Part shown: positions 1 through 7,471 of the stretch, in pieces
How positions within the stretch are numbered: the first letter of the stretch is position 1
How the letters are laid out: each line of letters opens with the position of its first letter
DNA from: Kiloniellales bacterium
GTDB lineage: Bacteria > Pseudomonadota > Alphaproteobacteria > Kiloniellales > JAKSDN01
Direction: 5' to 3'
NCBI GenBank assembly: GCA_022360075.1
Contig: JAKSDN010000756.1
Coordinates: 1-16,329, forward strand
DNA length: 16,329 nucleotides
Position numbers and translations under genes: made by a program
Notes under the pieces: model-generated
What the model was told of the DNA's origin: nothing
The model's database searches: none
Seen by the model: the letters and a program-made list of their open reading frames with translations, nothing else

Positions 1-1632
1 GTCGATCCCGCCTTGGAAGGCCGCTTCACGGTCGAGGGCATCGAGGTCACGACTGCCTTCGAGAAGGTGAAGCAAGAGGCCGCGAAGTTCACCCCGGAGG
101 CGACCGAGCCGGAGACCGGCATCGCCGCGGCCACGGTGCGTCAGGAGGCGCGCCTCTTCGCCAAGGCCAAGAAGGCCATTCTGATGAACGGCTTCAACAT
201 CGGGCGCTACTCCAACGGGATCTACACCGGCTGGGCGCAGTCGTTGATGCTGGCGCTGACCGGCCATGGCGGCAAGACCGGCGGCCTCGACACCTCCTGG
301 GTCGAGTGGAACCATGGCAAGCTGCTGGAGCTGGCGCTGTTCGGCTTCCAGAAGTTCCCGCGCCTCGAGGCAGGCGGCCTGGGCGAGTTCATGCGCGGCC
401 ACATGATCGATCAGTCGCGCCAGCATTTCGATAACGCCAAGCTCAAGGAACGGGTCGGCTTCGATCTCGACGAGATGCAGGCGATGATCGAGGAGTCCGT
501 GCAGGAGGGCTGGATGCCCTACCACGGCGACATGAAGGGCCTGATCTCGATCGCCGACAACAAGTTCCGCCGCAACAAGCACGCCGACAAGTACCGCGAG
601 CGCATCCTGGCGGAGGTCGAAGAGCTCTTCGTCAACATCAACGTGCGCATGGATTCAACCGCGCAGTGGGCCGACTACCTGCTCCCGGCCGCCAGTCACT
701 ACGAGGCCTGGGACCTGCGCTCCGTCGGGTTCCACCGGTTCGTGAACGTTTTCTCGCGGCCGGTGGATCCGATCGGCGAGGCCCTGCCCGACTGGGACAT
801 CATGGTGCTGCTGAGCCGGAAGGTTCAGGAGCGCGCGCAGGCCCGCGGCGTCGGCGCCTACCAGGACGGCAACGTCACGCGCGACCTGCACACGATCTAC
901 GACGACTTCACCATGGGCGGCAAACTGCTGACCGACTACGACGCGACGAAGTGGCTCGTCGACAACAGCGCCGAGCTGGGCGGCGTGAGCCTGGAGGAAG
1001 GCGCCGAGCAGGGCTTCTTCGTGATGAGCGAGGCCGGCGGCGCCAACCAGCCGATCCCGGCCTCCGAGCCCTACAACCCCTTCGTCGCCCAGACCGAGGG
1101 CAAGAAGCCCTACGACACGCTGACGGGCCGCATCACCTTCTATTGCGATCATCCGCGCTTCATGAAGCTGGGCGCGGCGACCCCGACGGCGCGTCACCAT
1201 GCCGGTCGCGAGGCCTCGAACTACCCACTGTCCTTCTACTCGCCGCACACGCGCTGGGGCATTCACTCCAACTGGCGCTCCAACAAGTTCATGATGCGGC
1301 TGCAACGGGGCGAGCCCAACATCTACATCAGCCCCAAGCTGGCGGCGGCGCGCGGCATCGCCGACGGCAGCCGGGTGCGGATCTTCAACGGGATCGGCGA
1401 GTTCTTCGCCCAGGCCAAGTTCTATCCGAGCCTGCCGGAGACCGCGATCATGATGGAGCATGGCTGGGAGCCCCATCAGTACGAGCAGGGCAAGCCCATG
1501 AACAACGCCATGGCGACCCTGATCCAGCCGCTCGAACTCTGCGGCGGCTGGGGCCATCTCGGCTTCAAGCTCTGGAAGTACAACGCCAACCAGCTGGCCC
1601 ATGAGAGCAGCGTCGACGTCGAGCCGGCGTAG
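1..1632 (+). CDS. Molybdopterin alpha subunit, type II DMSO reductase family (5' partial)
   Basis: This is the C-terminal 543 residues of the catalytic Mo-bisMGD subunit of a periplasmic oxidoreductase. The reading frame is open from base 1, so the N-terminus lies outside the window; family members are about 900 residues. Visible parts are the segment NVRMDSTAQWADYLLPAASH (about nt 631-690), typical of substrate-domain sequence in this group, and a C-terminal molybdopterin-dinucleotide-binding domain (about nt 1200-1560) with SPHTRWGIHSNWRSNKFM and the ending ELCGGWGHLGFKLWKYN. The adjoining beta, chaperone and heme-b genes place it in the type II branch (DdhA, SerA, ClrA, EbdA, PcrA). The Tat signal, the cysteine/histidine FS0 cluster motif and the Mo-ligand aspartate are not in view, so substrate and direction of catalysis remain open. 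It ends in TAG, 47 bases before the beta gene. The family call is firm; substrate specificity is not. Confidence 0.93.
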   Translation, partial: VDPALEGRFTVEGIEVTTAFEKVKQEAAKFTPEATEPETGIAAATVRQEARLFAKAKKAILMNGFNIGRYSNGIYTGWAQSLMLALTGHGGKTGGLDTSWVEWNHGKLLELALFGFQKFPRLEAGGLGEFMRGHMIDQSRQHFDNAKLKERVGFDLDEMQAMIEESVQEGWMPYHGDMKGLISIADNKFRRNKHADKYRERILAEVEELFVNINVRMDSTAQWADYLLPAASHYEAWDLRSVGFHRFVNVFSRPVDPIGEALPDWDIMVLLSRKVQERAQARGVGAYQDGNVTRDLHTIYDDFTMGGKLLTDYDATKWLVDNSAELGGVSLEEGAEQGFFVMSEAGGANQPIPASEPYNPFVAQTEGKKPYDTLTGRITFYCDHPRFMKLGAATPTARHHAGREASNYPLSFYSPHTRWGIHSNWRSNKFMMRLQRGEPNIYISPKLAAARGIADGSRVRIFNGIGEFFAQAKFYPSLPETAIMMEHGWEPHQYEQGKPMNNAMATLIQPLELCGGWGHLGFKLWKYNANQLAHESSVDVEPA

Positions 1633-1668
1633 ACCACGAAAGAACGGACGCTCTCAAAGGACGAAGGT

Positions 1669-1677
1669 GGAGGAAGG
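1669..1677 (+). promoter_or_regulatory. Strong ribosome binding site of beta subunit gene
   Basis: The purine run GGAGGAAGG sits with its GGAGG core six bases before the ATG at 1680. It is the best Shine-Dalgarno in this operon and fixes the beta start. Its strength may support high beta synthesis relative to alpha. Confidence 0.75.
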
Positions 1678-1679
1678 CA

Positions 1680-2660
1680 ATGGCTGTCAAACGTCAGCTC
1701 AGCATGGTCATGGACCTCAACAAGTGCATCGGCTGTCACACCTGCACGTCGGCCTGCAAGCTGCAGTGGACCAACCGCAACGGCCGCGAGTACATGTACT
1801 GGAACAACGTCGAGACCATGCCGGGCGCGGGCTACCCGCGCGACTACGCGGAGATGGGCGGCGGCTTCGACGAGGAGGGCGCGCTCAAGCTCGGCAAGGA
1901 ACCCTCTGCCGAGGACTACGGCATCCCCTGGGAGTACAATTACGAAGAAGCCCTGATGACCGGGACCGACCCCTGGCTGCGCCCCAACGTCAAGCCGACC
2001 TGGGGGGCGAACTGGGACGAGGACGAGGGCGAAGGCGAGTATCCCAACAGCTACTACTTCTACCTCCCAAGGCTCTGCAACCACTGTGAGAACCCGGCCT
2101 GCCTGGCCGCCTGCTCGCGCAACGCCATCTACAAGCGCCAGGAAGACGGCATCGTCCTGATCGACCAGGAGCGCTGTCGGGGATACCGCTACTGCGTCGG
2201 CGCCTGCCCCTACAAGAAGGTCTACTTCAACGAGGAGATCTCGAAGTCGGAGAAGTGCATCTTCTGCTATCCGCGCATCGAGAAGGGTTTGCCCACGGCT
2301 TGCGCCAAGCAGTGCGTCGGCCGGATCCGCTGGATCGGCTATCGCGACGACGAGGCCGGCCCGATCCACCTTCTGGTCGAGAAGTACAAGGTCGCCCTGC
2401 CGCTGCATCCGGAATGGGGCACAAAGCCGAACGTCTTCTACGTGCCGCCGCTCTCGCCGCCGAAGCTCGACGCCAACAACGCGCCGATGGCCGAGTCCCG
2501 CGTGCCGCTCGACTACCTGGAAAGCCTGTTCGGCGATGGCGTCAAGGCGGCGCTGGAGACCCTGACGGCGGAGCGCCAGAAAAAGGCGGACGGGCGCGAC
2601 AGCGAGCTGATGGACACCTTGATCGGCTATCGCCACGCCGAGATGTTCAAGCTGAGCTGA
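1680..2660 (+). CDS. Fe-S beta subunit of type II DMSO-reductase-family enzyme
   Basis: This 326-residue electron-transfer subunit should carry electrons between the Mo subunit and the heme-b gamma subunit. Fifteen cysteines fall in four ferredoxin-type groups: C16-C19-C22-C26; C133-C136-C141-C145; C166-C172-C176; and C193-C196-C208-C212. In the third group (CRGYRYC) the expected second cysteine is Tyr169, matching the NarH/DdhB pattern (Trp in NarH) that gives one [3Fe-4S] plus three [4Fe-4S] clusters. The segments REYMYWNNVE, CRGYRYCVGACPYKKVYFNE and CIFCYPRIEKGLPTACAKQC are characteristic of DdhB/SerB/ClrB/EbdB. There is no signal peptide; family members are exported as passengers with the Tat-targeted alpha subunit. 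The start follows a strong ribosome site. The protein is full length for the family and no key residue is missing. Confidence 0.96.
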   Translation: MAVKRQLSMVMDLNKCIGCHTCTSACKLQWTNRNGREYMYWNNVETMPGAGYPRDYAEMGGGFDEEGALKLGKEPSAEDYGIPWEYNYEEALMTGTDPWLRPNVKPTWGANWDEDEGEGEYPNSYYFYLPRLCNHCENPACLAACSRNAIYKRQEDGIVLIDQERCRGYRYCVGACPYKKVYFNEEISKSEKCIFCYPRIEKGLPTACAKQCVGRIRWIGYRDDEAGPIHLLVEKYKVALPLHPEWGTKPNVFYVPPLSPPKLDANNAPMAESRVPLDYLESLFGDGVKAALETLTAERQKKADGRDSELMDTLIGYRHAEMFKLS

Positions 2661-2669
2661 GGCCGCCCG

Positions 2670-3449
2670 GTGTCGAGCCCCCTGCCCCACTACCTACCCG
2701 GCGGCGATTCACCGGCGCGCGCCGCGGCGAAGGAAGCGATCTGGCGGTTGTCGGCCCTGGCCTTCGGCCATCCGACCGCAGAGCTCTTCGAGGCCTTCGC
2801 GAGCGGCGATTTTCACGAGGCCTTCGATGCGGCCTGGTCGCGCGTCACCGGCCGGCCCTGGCGCGAGACCGAGCCGCCGGACAGCGCGGCCGCGCTCGAA
2901 TCCGGCTTCATCCGCGCCTTTCTCCACGGCCCGAAGGGCAAGCCGGTGGCGTCGCTCTTGGCCGGCGATTACGAGGCGCTGCTTGCCGGTCACGCGCGGC
3001 CGGTCTTCATGCTCAACATCGGCGCGTTCTACCGCCACTTCGGACTCAAGGCGGCGCGCGACGACGAAGGCCGCAACGACGAGCCGGATCATATGGCGAG
3101 CATGCTCGAGTTCATGGCGGTGCTCGCCTTCCTCGAGGGCCGGGCGCTGAACGATCGGACAGACCCCGCCCCCTACCGGCGCGCGCAGCGGGATTTCCTG
3201 CGCCGCTATCTCGGCCCGCTGCTCGAGGCCATCGCCGATCGGCTGCGCCGCTCGCCGGTCCCGGATTTGGCGGCTGTGCATGCGGAGCTTGTCGACGCGC
3301 TGCCGCGCTGGGCCGAAGGCCAGGCAGCGGAGCTCGAGGCGCGGGTCGGTCCCTACCGAGACCCCGATGATCCGGCGCACAATGCCCAGCCACTCGGCGA
3401 GGGGATGGCAGATGGCAAACGCATCGTCGACCAGAATTTGTGGGGCTAA
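2670..3449 (+). CDS. TorD/DmsD-like chaperone for the molybdoenzyme alpha subunit
   Basis: This 259-residue cytoplasmic redox-enzyme maturation protein belongs to the chaperone class encoded with type II DMSO reductases (DdhD, SerD, ClrD, EbdD). Relatives bind the apo alpha subunit and its Tat leader until cofactor insertion is complete. The family signature is visible as FYRHFGL (residues 120-126) followed by EPDH (138-141) and LEFM (146-149), in an all-helical context. It starts at GTG nine bases after the beta stop, so translation is probably coupled. Its position between beta and gamma matches the ddhABDC/serABDC/clrABDC order. The final codons overlap the ribosome site of the gamma gene. 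The chaperone assignment is strong; the specific partner is inferred from context. Confidence 0.9.
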   Translation: MSSPLPHYLPGGDSPARAAAKEAIWRLSALAFGHPTAELFEAFASGDFHEAFDAAWSRVTGRPWRETEPPDSAAALESGFIRAFLHGPKGKPVASLLAGDYEALLAGHARPVFMLNIGAFYRHFGLKAARDDEGRNDEPDHMASMLEFMAVLAFLEGRALNDRTDPAPYRRAQRDFLRRYLGPLLEAIADRLRRSPVPDLAAVHAELVDALPRWAEGQAAELEARVGPYRDPDDPAHNAQPLGEGMADGKRIVDQNLWG

Positions 3450-3453
3450 GGAG
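3448..3453 (+). promoter_or_regulatory. Ribosome binding site of gamma subunit gene
   Basis: AAGGAG overlaps the TAA stop of the chaperone gene and lies six bases before the ATG at 3460. It selects that ATG over the longer upstream open frame, and the protein from that start begins directly with a signal peptide. Confidence 0.75.
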
Positions 3454-3459
3454 AGTGTC

Positions 3460-4239
3460 ATGCCGAAGACCCAGACAGCCAGCTTCACCGTCGCGCTTGC
3501 CCTCGGCGCGGTCCTGACGACCGCGGCCTTCGCGGCCGGCGATACCATTGTCGAGGCCAACGTGAAGCTGGTCGAGCCGGGCGACGAAGTCGCGGTCTCG
3601 CGCATTCCCGACGGCGTCTACCTCCGCTCGGTCAACGATCCCGACGACAACATCTGGGAGCGTCTGCCGGAGTACAGGGCGCACTTGGCCCCGGCTCCGC
3701 CGGTCCATGACTCGGTCGCACTGCGCGTCAACGAGAGCGATGAGGGCCAGGACATCTACTTCACGCTGGCGCGCACTTCCGAGCGCTTCTATGTCCGGCT
3801 GCGCTGGCGCGACGACAGTCGCGACACGGCGACCCGGATGGACCGCTTCCGCGACGGCGCGGCCGTGCAGTTCGCGATCGGCGACGAGGCCACCTCCTAC
3901 ATCATGGGAAGCGGGCCGGACGAGCCGGTGAACATCTGGTACTGGCGCTCCGACCTCGACAGTGTGGAGAGCCTGGCGGCCGGTGGCCCTGGCAGCACCA
4001 CCCGCCTGGGCGAGCAGCCCGTCACGGGCGACAGCCTCTATCTGCCCCATTCGAGCGCGAACGCGAGCCAGTGGGTGCTCGTCATGTCCCGGCCGATCCA
4101 GACATCGGGCGCGCACCAAGTCTCGCTCGAGCGGGACCGGGTGCCGATGGCCTTTGCGCTGTGGCAAGGCAGTACAGAGCAGCGCGACGGTTTGAAGAAC
4201 GCCTCAGAGGACTGGATCCTCGTGAACATGACGGAGTAA
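3460..4239 (+). CDS. Periplasmic heme-b gamma subunit (ethylbenzene-dehydrogenase-type)
   Basis: This 259-residue secreted subunit should accept or donate electrons between the beta-subunit clusters and a soluble periplasmic carrier. The N-terminus is a clear Sec signal: MPKTQ, a hydrophobic stretch at residues 9-25 and a likely cleavage after AFA or AFAA (residues 25-26). The mature part resembles EbdC/DdhC/SerC/ClrC. Met149 in YIMGSGPDEPVNIWYW is a good candidate for the axial heme methionine. Lys246 in DGLKNASEDW is a candidate for the second ligand, by analogy with the Met/Lys ligation known for EbdC; the ligand assignment is inference. No CxxCH is present, so heme would be b-type and non-covalent. 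The start is supported by AAGGAG at 3448. The gene follows the chaperone by ten bases and precedes the ATPase by eleven. Confidence 0.9.
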   Translation: MPKTQTASFTVALALGAVLTTAAFAAGDTIVEANVKLVEPGDEVAVSRIPDGVYLRSVNDPDDNIWERLPEYRAHLAPAPPVHDSVALRVNESDEGQDIYFTLARTSERFYVRLRWRDDSRDTATRMDRFRDGAAVQFAIGDEATSYIMGSGPDEPVNIWYWRSDLDSVESLAAGGPGSTTRLGEQPVTGDSLYLPHSSANASQWVLVMSRPIQTSGAHQVSLERDRVPMAFALWQGSTEQRDGLKNASEDWILVNMTE

Positions 4240-4250
4240 GGGGGCCGACA

Positions 4251-5363
4251 ATGGCTAGTGGAAGCGGCCGAGCCGCCATCGATTGCGGCCTCGGCTACGC
4301 CTGCCAGTTCTGCCCGCAAGAAGACGTCTGCGCCCTCGACAAGCCCCACCACAACCGGGTCCTGATCGAGCAGCGACTGGCCGAGATCGACCAGATCATC
4401 GTCGTGCTGGCGAACAAGGGCGGCGTCGGCAAGAGCACCGTGTCGGCCAACCTGGCCGCCGGTCTCGCGCTGCGTGGATTTCGGGTCGGCGTCGCCGATG
4501 CCGATGTCCACGGCCCCAATCAGAGCCGCTTCTTCGGCTTCGCGGGCGAGCATGTGCGCCTGCACGACGGCGGTCTCGGCACATGCGACTTCCAAGCGCC
4601 GCCCGCCTCCCATCCGGTCAAGGTCGGCTCGCTCGCGTTCCTGATGCAGAGCGACGACACGCCGATCGTTTGGCGCGATGCCTACAAGCACGACTTCATG
4701 CACCACCTGATCGGCTCGTTCGACTGGGGGTCGCTCGATTACCTGATCGTCGACATGCCGCCGGGAACGGGCAACGAGCTGATCACCCTTTGCGATATGC
4801 TCGAGGGCGCCAACGTCTCCGCGCTGCTGGTCACCACGCCGCAAGCCGTGGCCCTGATGGACAGCATGAAGGCCGCCCGCTTCTGCAAAGAGCGCGGCCT
4901 GCCGGTTCTGGGCGCCGTGGAGAACATGGCCGGCGCCGTCTGTCCCCACTGCGACGGCGAGTTCCACCTCTTCCCCGATGCCGGCTTGGGCGAAGCCCTG
5001 GCGCAGGCCGGCATCCGAAAACTCACGCGCGTCCCCTTGGCGATCGAGCTCGCAGCGGGCTCCGACAGCGGCACGCCGGTCGTGGTCTCCAAGCCCGGCT
5101 CCCTCGTCGCCCGGGCCTTCACCCCGGCGATCGAGGCCTGCGTTGCGAACGGCCGTGACGACTTCGACCGCGCCGTGAGCCGCTCCTTGGACGAGGCCTT
5201 CGATCAAAACCTCAACTCCCAGGCGCTCAACGAGGCCCTCGGCGGCCTCGATCAAGCGACCCGTGCGGAGCTGAGCGACGCGATCGCGGGCCTGATGTTC
5301 AAGGAATCGAGCCGGCTCCAAAACGGGCCCGCATCGCCGAGCCAGGCCGAGGACGAGCGATGA
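4251..5363 (+). CDS. NBP35/Mrp (ApbC)-type Fe-S carrier P-loop ATPase
   Basis: This 370-residue SIMIBI-class ATPase is related to Mrp/ApbC/NBP35/Ind1 proteins, which bind and hand over Fe-S clusters. It has the deviant Walker A NKGGVGKST (55-63), the DAD segment (83-85), a Walker B LIVDMPPGTG (165-174) and a CPHC pair (C231, C234) after ENMAG, the usual bridging-cluster cysteines. The N-terminus carries C12, C18, C21 and C27; CQFCPQEDVC closely resembles the N-terminal [4Fe-4S] motif of NBP35, but the first spacer is five residues rather than thirteen. A C-terminal tail of about 60 residues (from about 310) looks helical and is not part of the core. The start follows AAGGGGG at 4238. Context suggests a dedicated cluster-loading factor for the beta or alpha subunit; that role is inferred. 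Confidence 0.88.
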   Translation: MASGSGRAAIDCGLGYACQFCPQEDVCALDKPHHNRVLIEQRLAEIDQIIVVLANKGGVGKSTVSANLAAGLALRGFRVGVADADVHGPNQSRFFGFAGEHVRLHDGGLGTCDFQAPPASHPVKVGSLAFLMQSDDTPIVWRDAYKHDFMHHLIGSFDWGSLDYLIVDMPPGTGNELITLCDMLEGANVSALLVTTPQAVALMDSMKAARFCKERGLPVLGAVENMAGAVCPHCDGEFHLFPDAGLGEALAQAGIRKLTRVPLAIELAAGSDSGTPVVVSKPGSLVARAFTPAIEACVANGRDDFDRAVSRSLDEAFDQNLNSQALNEALGGLDQATRAELSDAIAGLMFKESSRLQNGPASPSQAEDER

Positions 5364-7237
5364 CCCTCGGCGCCGTCGAGCCCCGCGACCTCTCGCGCCG
5401 CCGCTTCTTCCGAGATCTCGTCACGACCGAGCCGAACGACGCGCCCGGCGGTCCCTGGCGGCCGGTCGAGTCCCTCGCCGCCGGATCGGGGGACGTGTTT
5501 TGGTCGGGTTGGGCGGCCGACGACGCCGTCTTCGTCGTCGGCGACGCCGGCACCGTATTCCGCCTCGACGGCGGCACCTGGCAGCGGCTGGCCGTACCGG
5601 TCAACGTTCCCATTCACGCAATCTGGGGGCCGAACCGCGAGCGGCTCTATGCGGTCGGCTGGATGGGCGCGATCCTGCACTTCGACGGCCAAGACTGGCA
5701 CCATCTGCGCGGCGCCGTCGTTGGCGACGACGGCAAGTACGCGGCCGTCGAAGAGAACAGTCCCCTCTTCGACGTGGCCGGCGACGCCGACGGAAATGTC
5801 TGGCCCGGCGGCGCCGACGGGCAGATCCTGGCTCTCGAGGACGGGCGCTGGGTCCGCGAGGAGAGCGGCACATCGGCGCATCTGCGAGCCCTGGCGCCGC
5901 TGTCCGACGAGCGGGTGATTGCCGCCGGCGCCGACGGCACGGTACTGCTGCGCAGCGCAGCGGGCGCCTGGCAAGAACTGGACTGTCCGGTCCGATCCAA
6001 CTTCCAAGCGGCGGTCGCGCTCGATGGCGATCAGGTTCTTTTGGCCGGCGGCCGCTACTTCGCCGACAGCAACGGCTTTCGCGGCGATCTGGTCCGCTGG
6101 CGCGACGGTCGCTTCGAGCCGCTCGAGGGCGGCGGGCCCTTCTCGCGGTTCCGCGCCCTCGCGGCCTATCGCGACGGAGCCTTGGCGGTCGGCGACAAGG
6201 GCCAGATCCATTTCGTCCACGGCCATCGTATCGATCGGCTCGAGAGCGGCACGGGCCACGATCTCTTGGGCATCGTGCCCCTGCCGAGCGGCGAGGCGCT
6301 CGCCGTCGGCGACTTCGGCACGGTGCTCACGGCGCGACCGGACTTCCACGAAGCGCTCGCGGCACCCTCCGCGGCGCGCGGCGAAGCGGCGCCCCTCTGG
6401 GAGCGCACGGAGAGCGGCAGCGACCGCCAGCTCTGGGGCCTGTGGCACGATCCGCGCGACGGCGCGCTCTACGCCTGCGGCGAGGAAGGCACTCTGCTTC
6501 ACTGGTCCGACGAGCGATGGGAGCGTCTGCCGCCGGCCGGCGCGATCGGGCTCCATTGCCTCTGCGACGCGCCCGACGGGGGAATCCTGGCGGCGGGCCA
6601 GCTCGGCGAGATCCATCACTTCGACGGCGCGGTCTGGCGCAAGCAGTTCGACCTCCACGTCGACGTGACCATCCTCTCGCTCTGGTCGGACGGCGCCGGC
6701 CAAGCCTTCGCCGTGGGCGACGAAGGCCTGATCCTGCGCTGGGACGGCGAGACCTGGCAGAGAATGAACAGCGGCACGAAGTCGGCCCTCTACGGCCTCT
6801 GGGGCGTGGATGCCGCGCACCTGCTGGCGGTCGGCGACTTCGGCGCCATTCTGCGCTGGAACGGCGAGCGCTGGGACGAGTTCCACGCCGGCACCGAGGC
6901 CTTCCTGTTCGACGTTTGGGGCGACCGGCTCGACAACATCTTCGTCGTCGGGCTGTCCGGCACCATCGGCCACTTCAGCGGCCAGCGCTGGACCCTAACG
7001 CCCACCCGAGCGCGCGAGGACATCCTGGCGCTCTCAGGCGGACAGGGCCTTGTCCACGCCGTCGGCGCGGCCGGGCTCGCCCTGTGTCACGACGGGCGCG
7101 CTTGGCGGCGCGAGGCGACGGGCTTCGACGGCGGCCTGCGCGCGATCTCGGCCAGCTCCGGCGAGGGCGTGTTCGCCGCGGGCGATGGCGGGACGATACT
7201 CCGGCGAAGAGGACGCGATCACGTAACCTCTTCCTGA
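5360..7237 (+). CDS. Fourteen-repeat protein, predicted double seven-bladed beta-propeller
   Basis: This is a 625-residue protein of unknown function. Its start codon overlaps the stop of the ATPase gene (ATGA), so the two are probably translationally coupled. From about residue 59 it is built from 14 repeats of the form AVGDxGxIxRxDGxxWxxL. The first repeat glycines fall at 61, 100, 151, 190, 230, 278, 317, 374, 413, 453, 492, 531, 569 and 608, mostly 39-40 residues apart. A longer step between 317 and 374 splits them into seven plus seven, as expected for two seven-bladed propellers. The repeats resemble Asp-box/Ycf48 (HCF136)-like units by eye. The N-terminus has a twin-arginine-like SRRRFF (12-17) but no hydrophobic segment after it. 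No membrane span or enzyme motif is visible. A scaffold or assembly role is speculative. Confidence 0.85.
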   Translation: MTLGAVEPRDLSRRRFFRDLVTTEPNDAPGGPWRPVESLAAGSGDVFWSGWAADDAVFVVGDAGTVFRLDGGTWQRLAVPVNVPIHAIWGPNRERLYAVGWMGAILHFDGQDWHHLRGAVVGDDGKYAAVEENSPLFDVAGDADGNVWPGGADGQILALEDGRWVREESGTSAHLRALAPLSDERVIAAGADGTVLLRSAAGAWQELDCPVRSNFQAAVALDGDQVLLAGGRYFADSNGFRGDLVRWRDGRFEPLEGGGPFSRFRALAAYRDGALAVGDKGQIHFVHGHRIDRLESGTGHDLLGIVPLPSGEALAVGDFGTVLTARPDFHEALAAPSAARGEAAPLWERTESGSDRQLWGLWHDPRDGALYACGEEGTLLHWSDERWERLPPAGAIGLHCLCDAPDGGILAAGQLGEIHHFDGAVWRKQFDLHVDVTILSLWSDGAGQAFAVGDEGLILRWDGETWQRMNSGTKSALYGLWGVDAAHLLAVGDFGAILRWNGERWDEFHAGTEAFLFDVWGDRLDNIFVVGLSGTIGHFSGQRWTLTPTRAREDILALSGGQGLVHAVGAAGLALCHDGRAWRREATGFDGGLRAISASSGEGVFAAGDGGTILRRRGRDHVTSS

Positions 7238-7244
7238 TCTGAGG

Positions 7245-7261
7245 GCACGCGTGCGTACGCA
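7245..7261. repeat. Two overlapping 10-bp perfect palindromes
   Basis: GCACGCGTGC (7245-7254) and TGCGTACGCA (7252-7261) are each perfectly self-complementary and share three bases. They begin eight bases after the propeller stop codon and are flanked by GATCT (7236-7240) and AGATC (7262-7266), which can also pair. No T-run follows, so a classical intrinsic terminator is not supported. A protein-binding site or a Rho-type processing hairpin is possible. Confidence 0.45.
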
Positions 7262-7442
7262 AGATCCCTTGCTATCAAACGCCGAACCTTCGGCCGCGTC
7301 GCCTCACCTTGCCTTCATATACCTGACGAGCGTCGGGCCGGGCTGATCGCTGGCCACGCTCCAACGCACCTGCGACCGGTTCCGAGAATCCTCGTTGTCC
7401 TGCCCAACGGGGTAGCCAACCGAGGCGAGCGATCATGCAGGC

Positions 7443-7471
7443 TTGACCATTTTGGGCATTTTCCTTATGTA
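7443..7471 (+). promoter_or_regulatory. Possible sigma-70-type promoter of the polyol operon
   Basis: TTGACC (7443-7448) is a good -35 box. Seventeen bases further lies TATGTA (7466-7471), a weak -10 box matching only the first three consensus positions. A second AT-rich candidate, TATCAAATATAAAG, lies just downstream. The site is about 100 bases before the chosen start of the dehydrogenase gene and lies in the only markedly AT-rich stretch of the gap. Position and composition support it more than the -10 match does. Confidence 0.4.

Noticed and set aside
5393..5441. A Tat signal peptide on the propeller protein.
   Set aside because: The SRRRFF block is not followed by a hydrophobic segment or a cleavage site, so I do not call a signal peptide; the motif is kept only as a finding.
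5252..6973. A 573-codon antisense frame opposite the ATPase end and propeller gene, and a 608-codon antisense frame at 11223-13049.
   Set aside because: Such long antisense frames are expected in very GC-rich coding DNA. The sense frames carry clear motifs, repeats and ribosome sites; the antisense texts do not.
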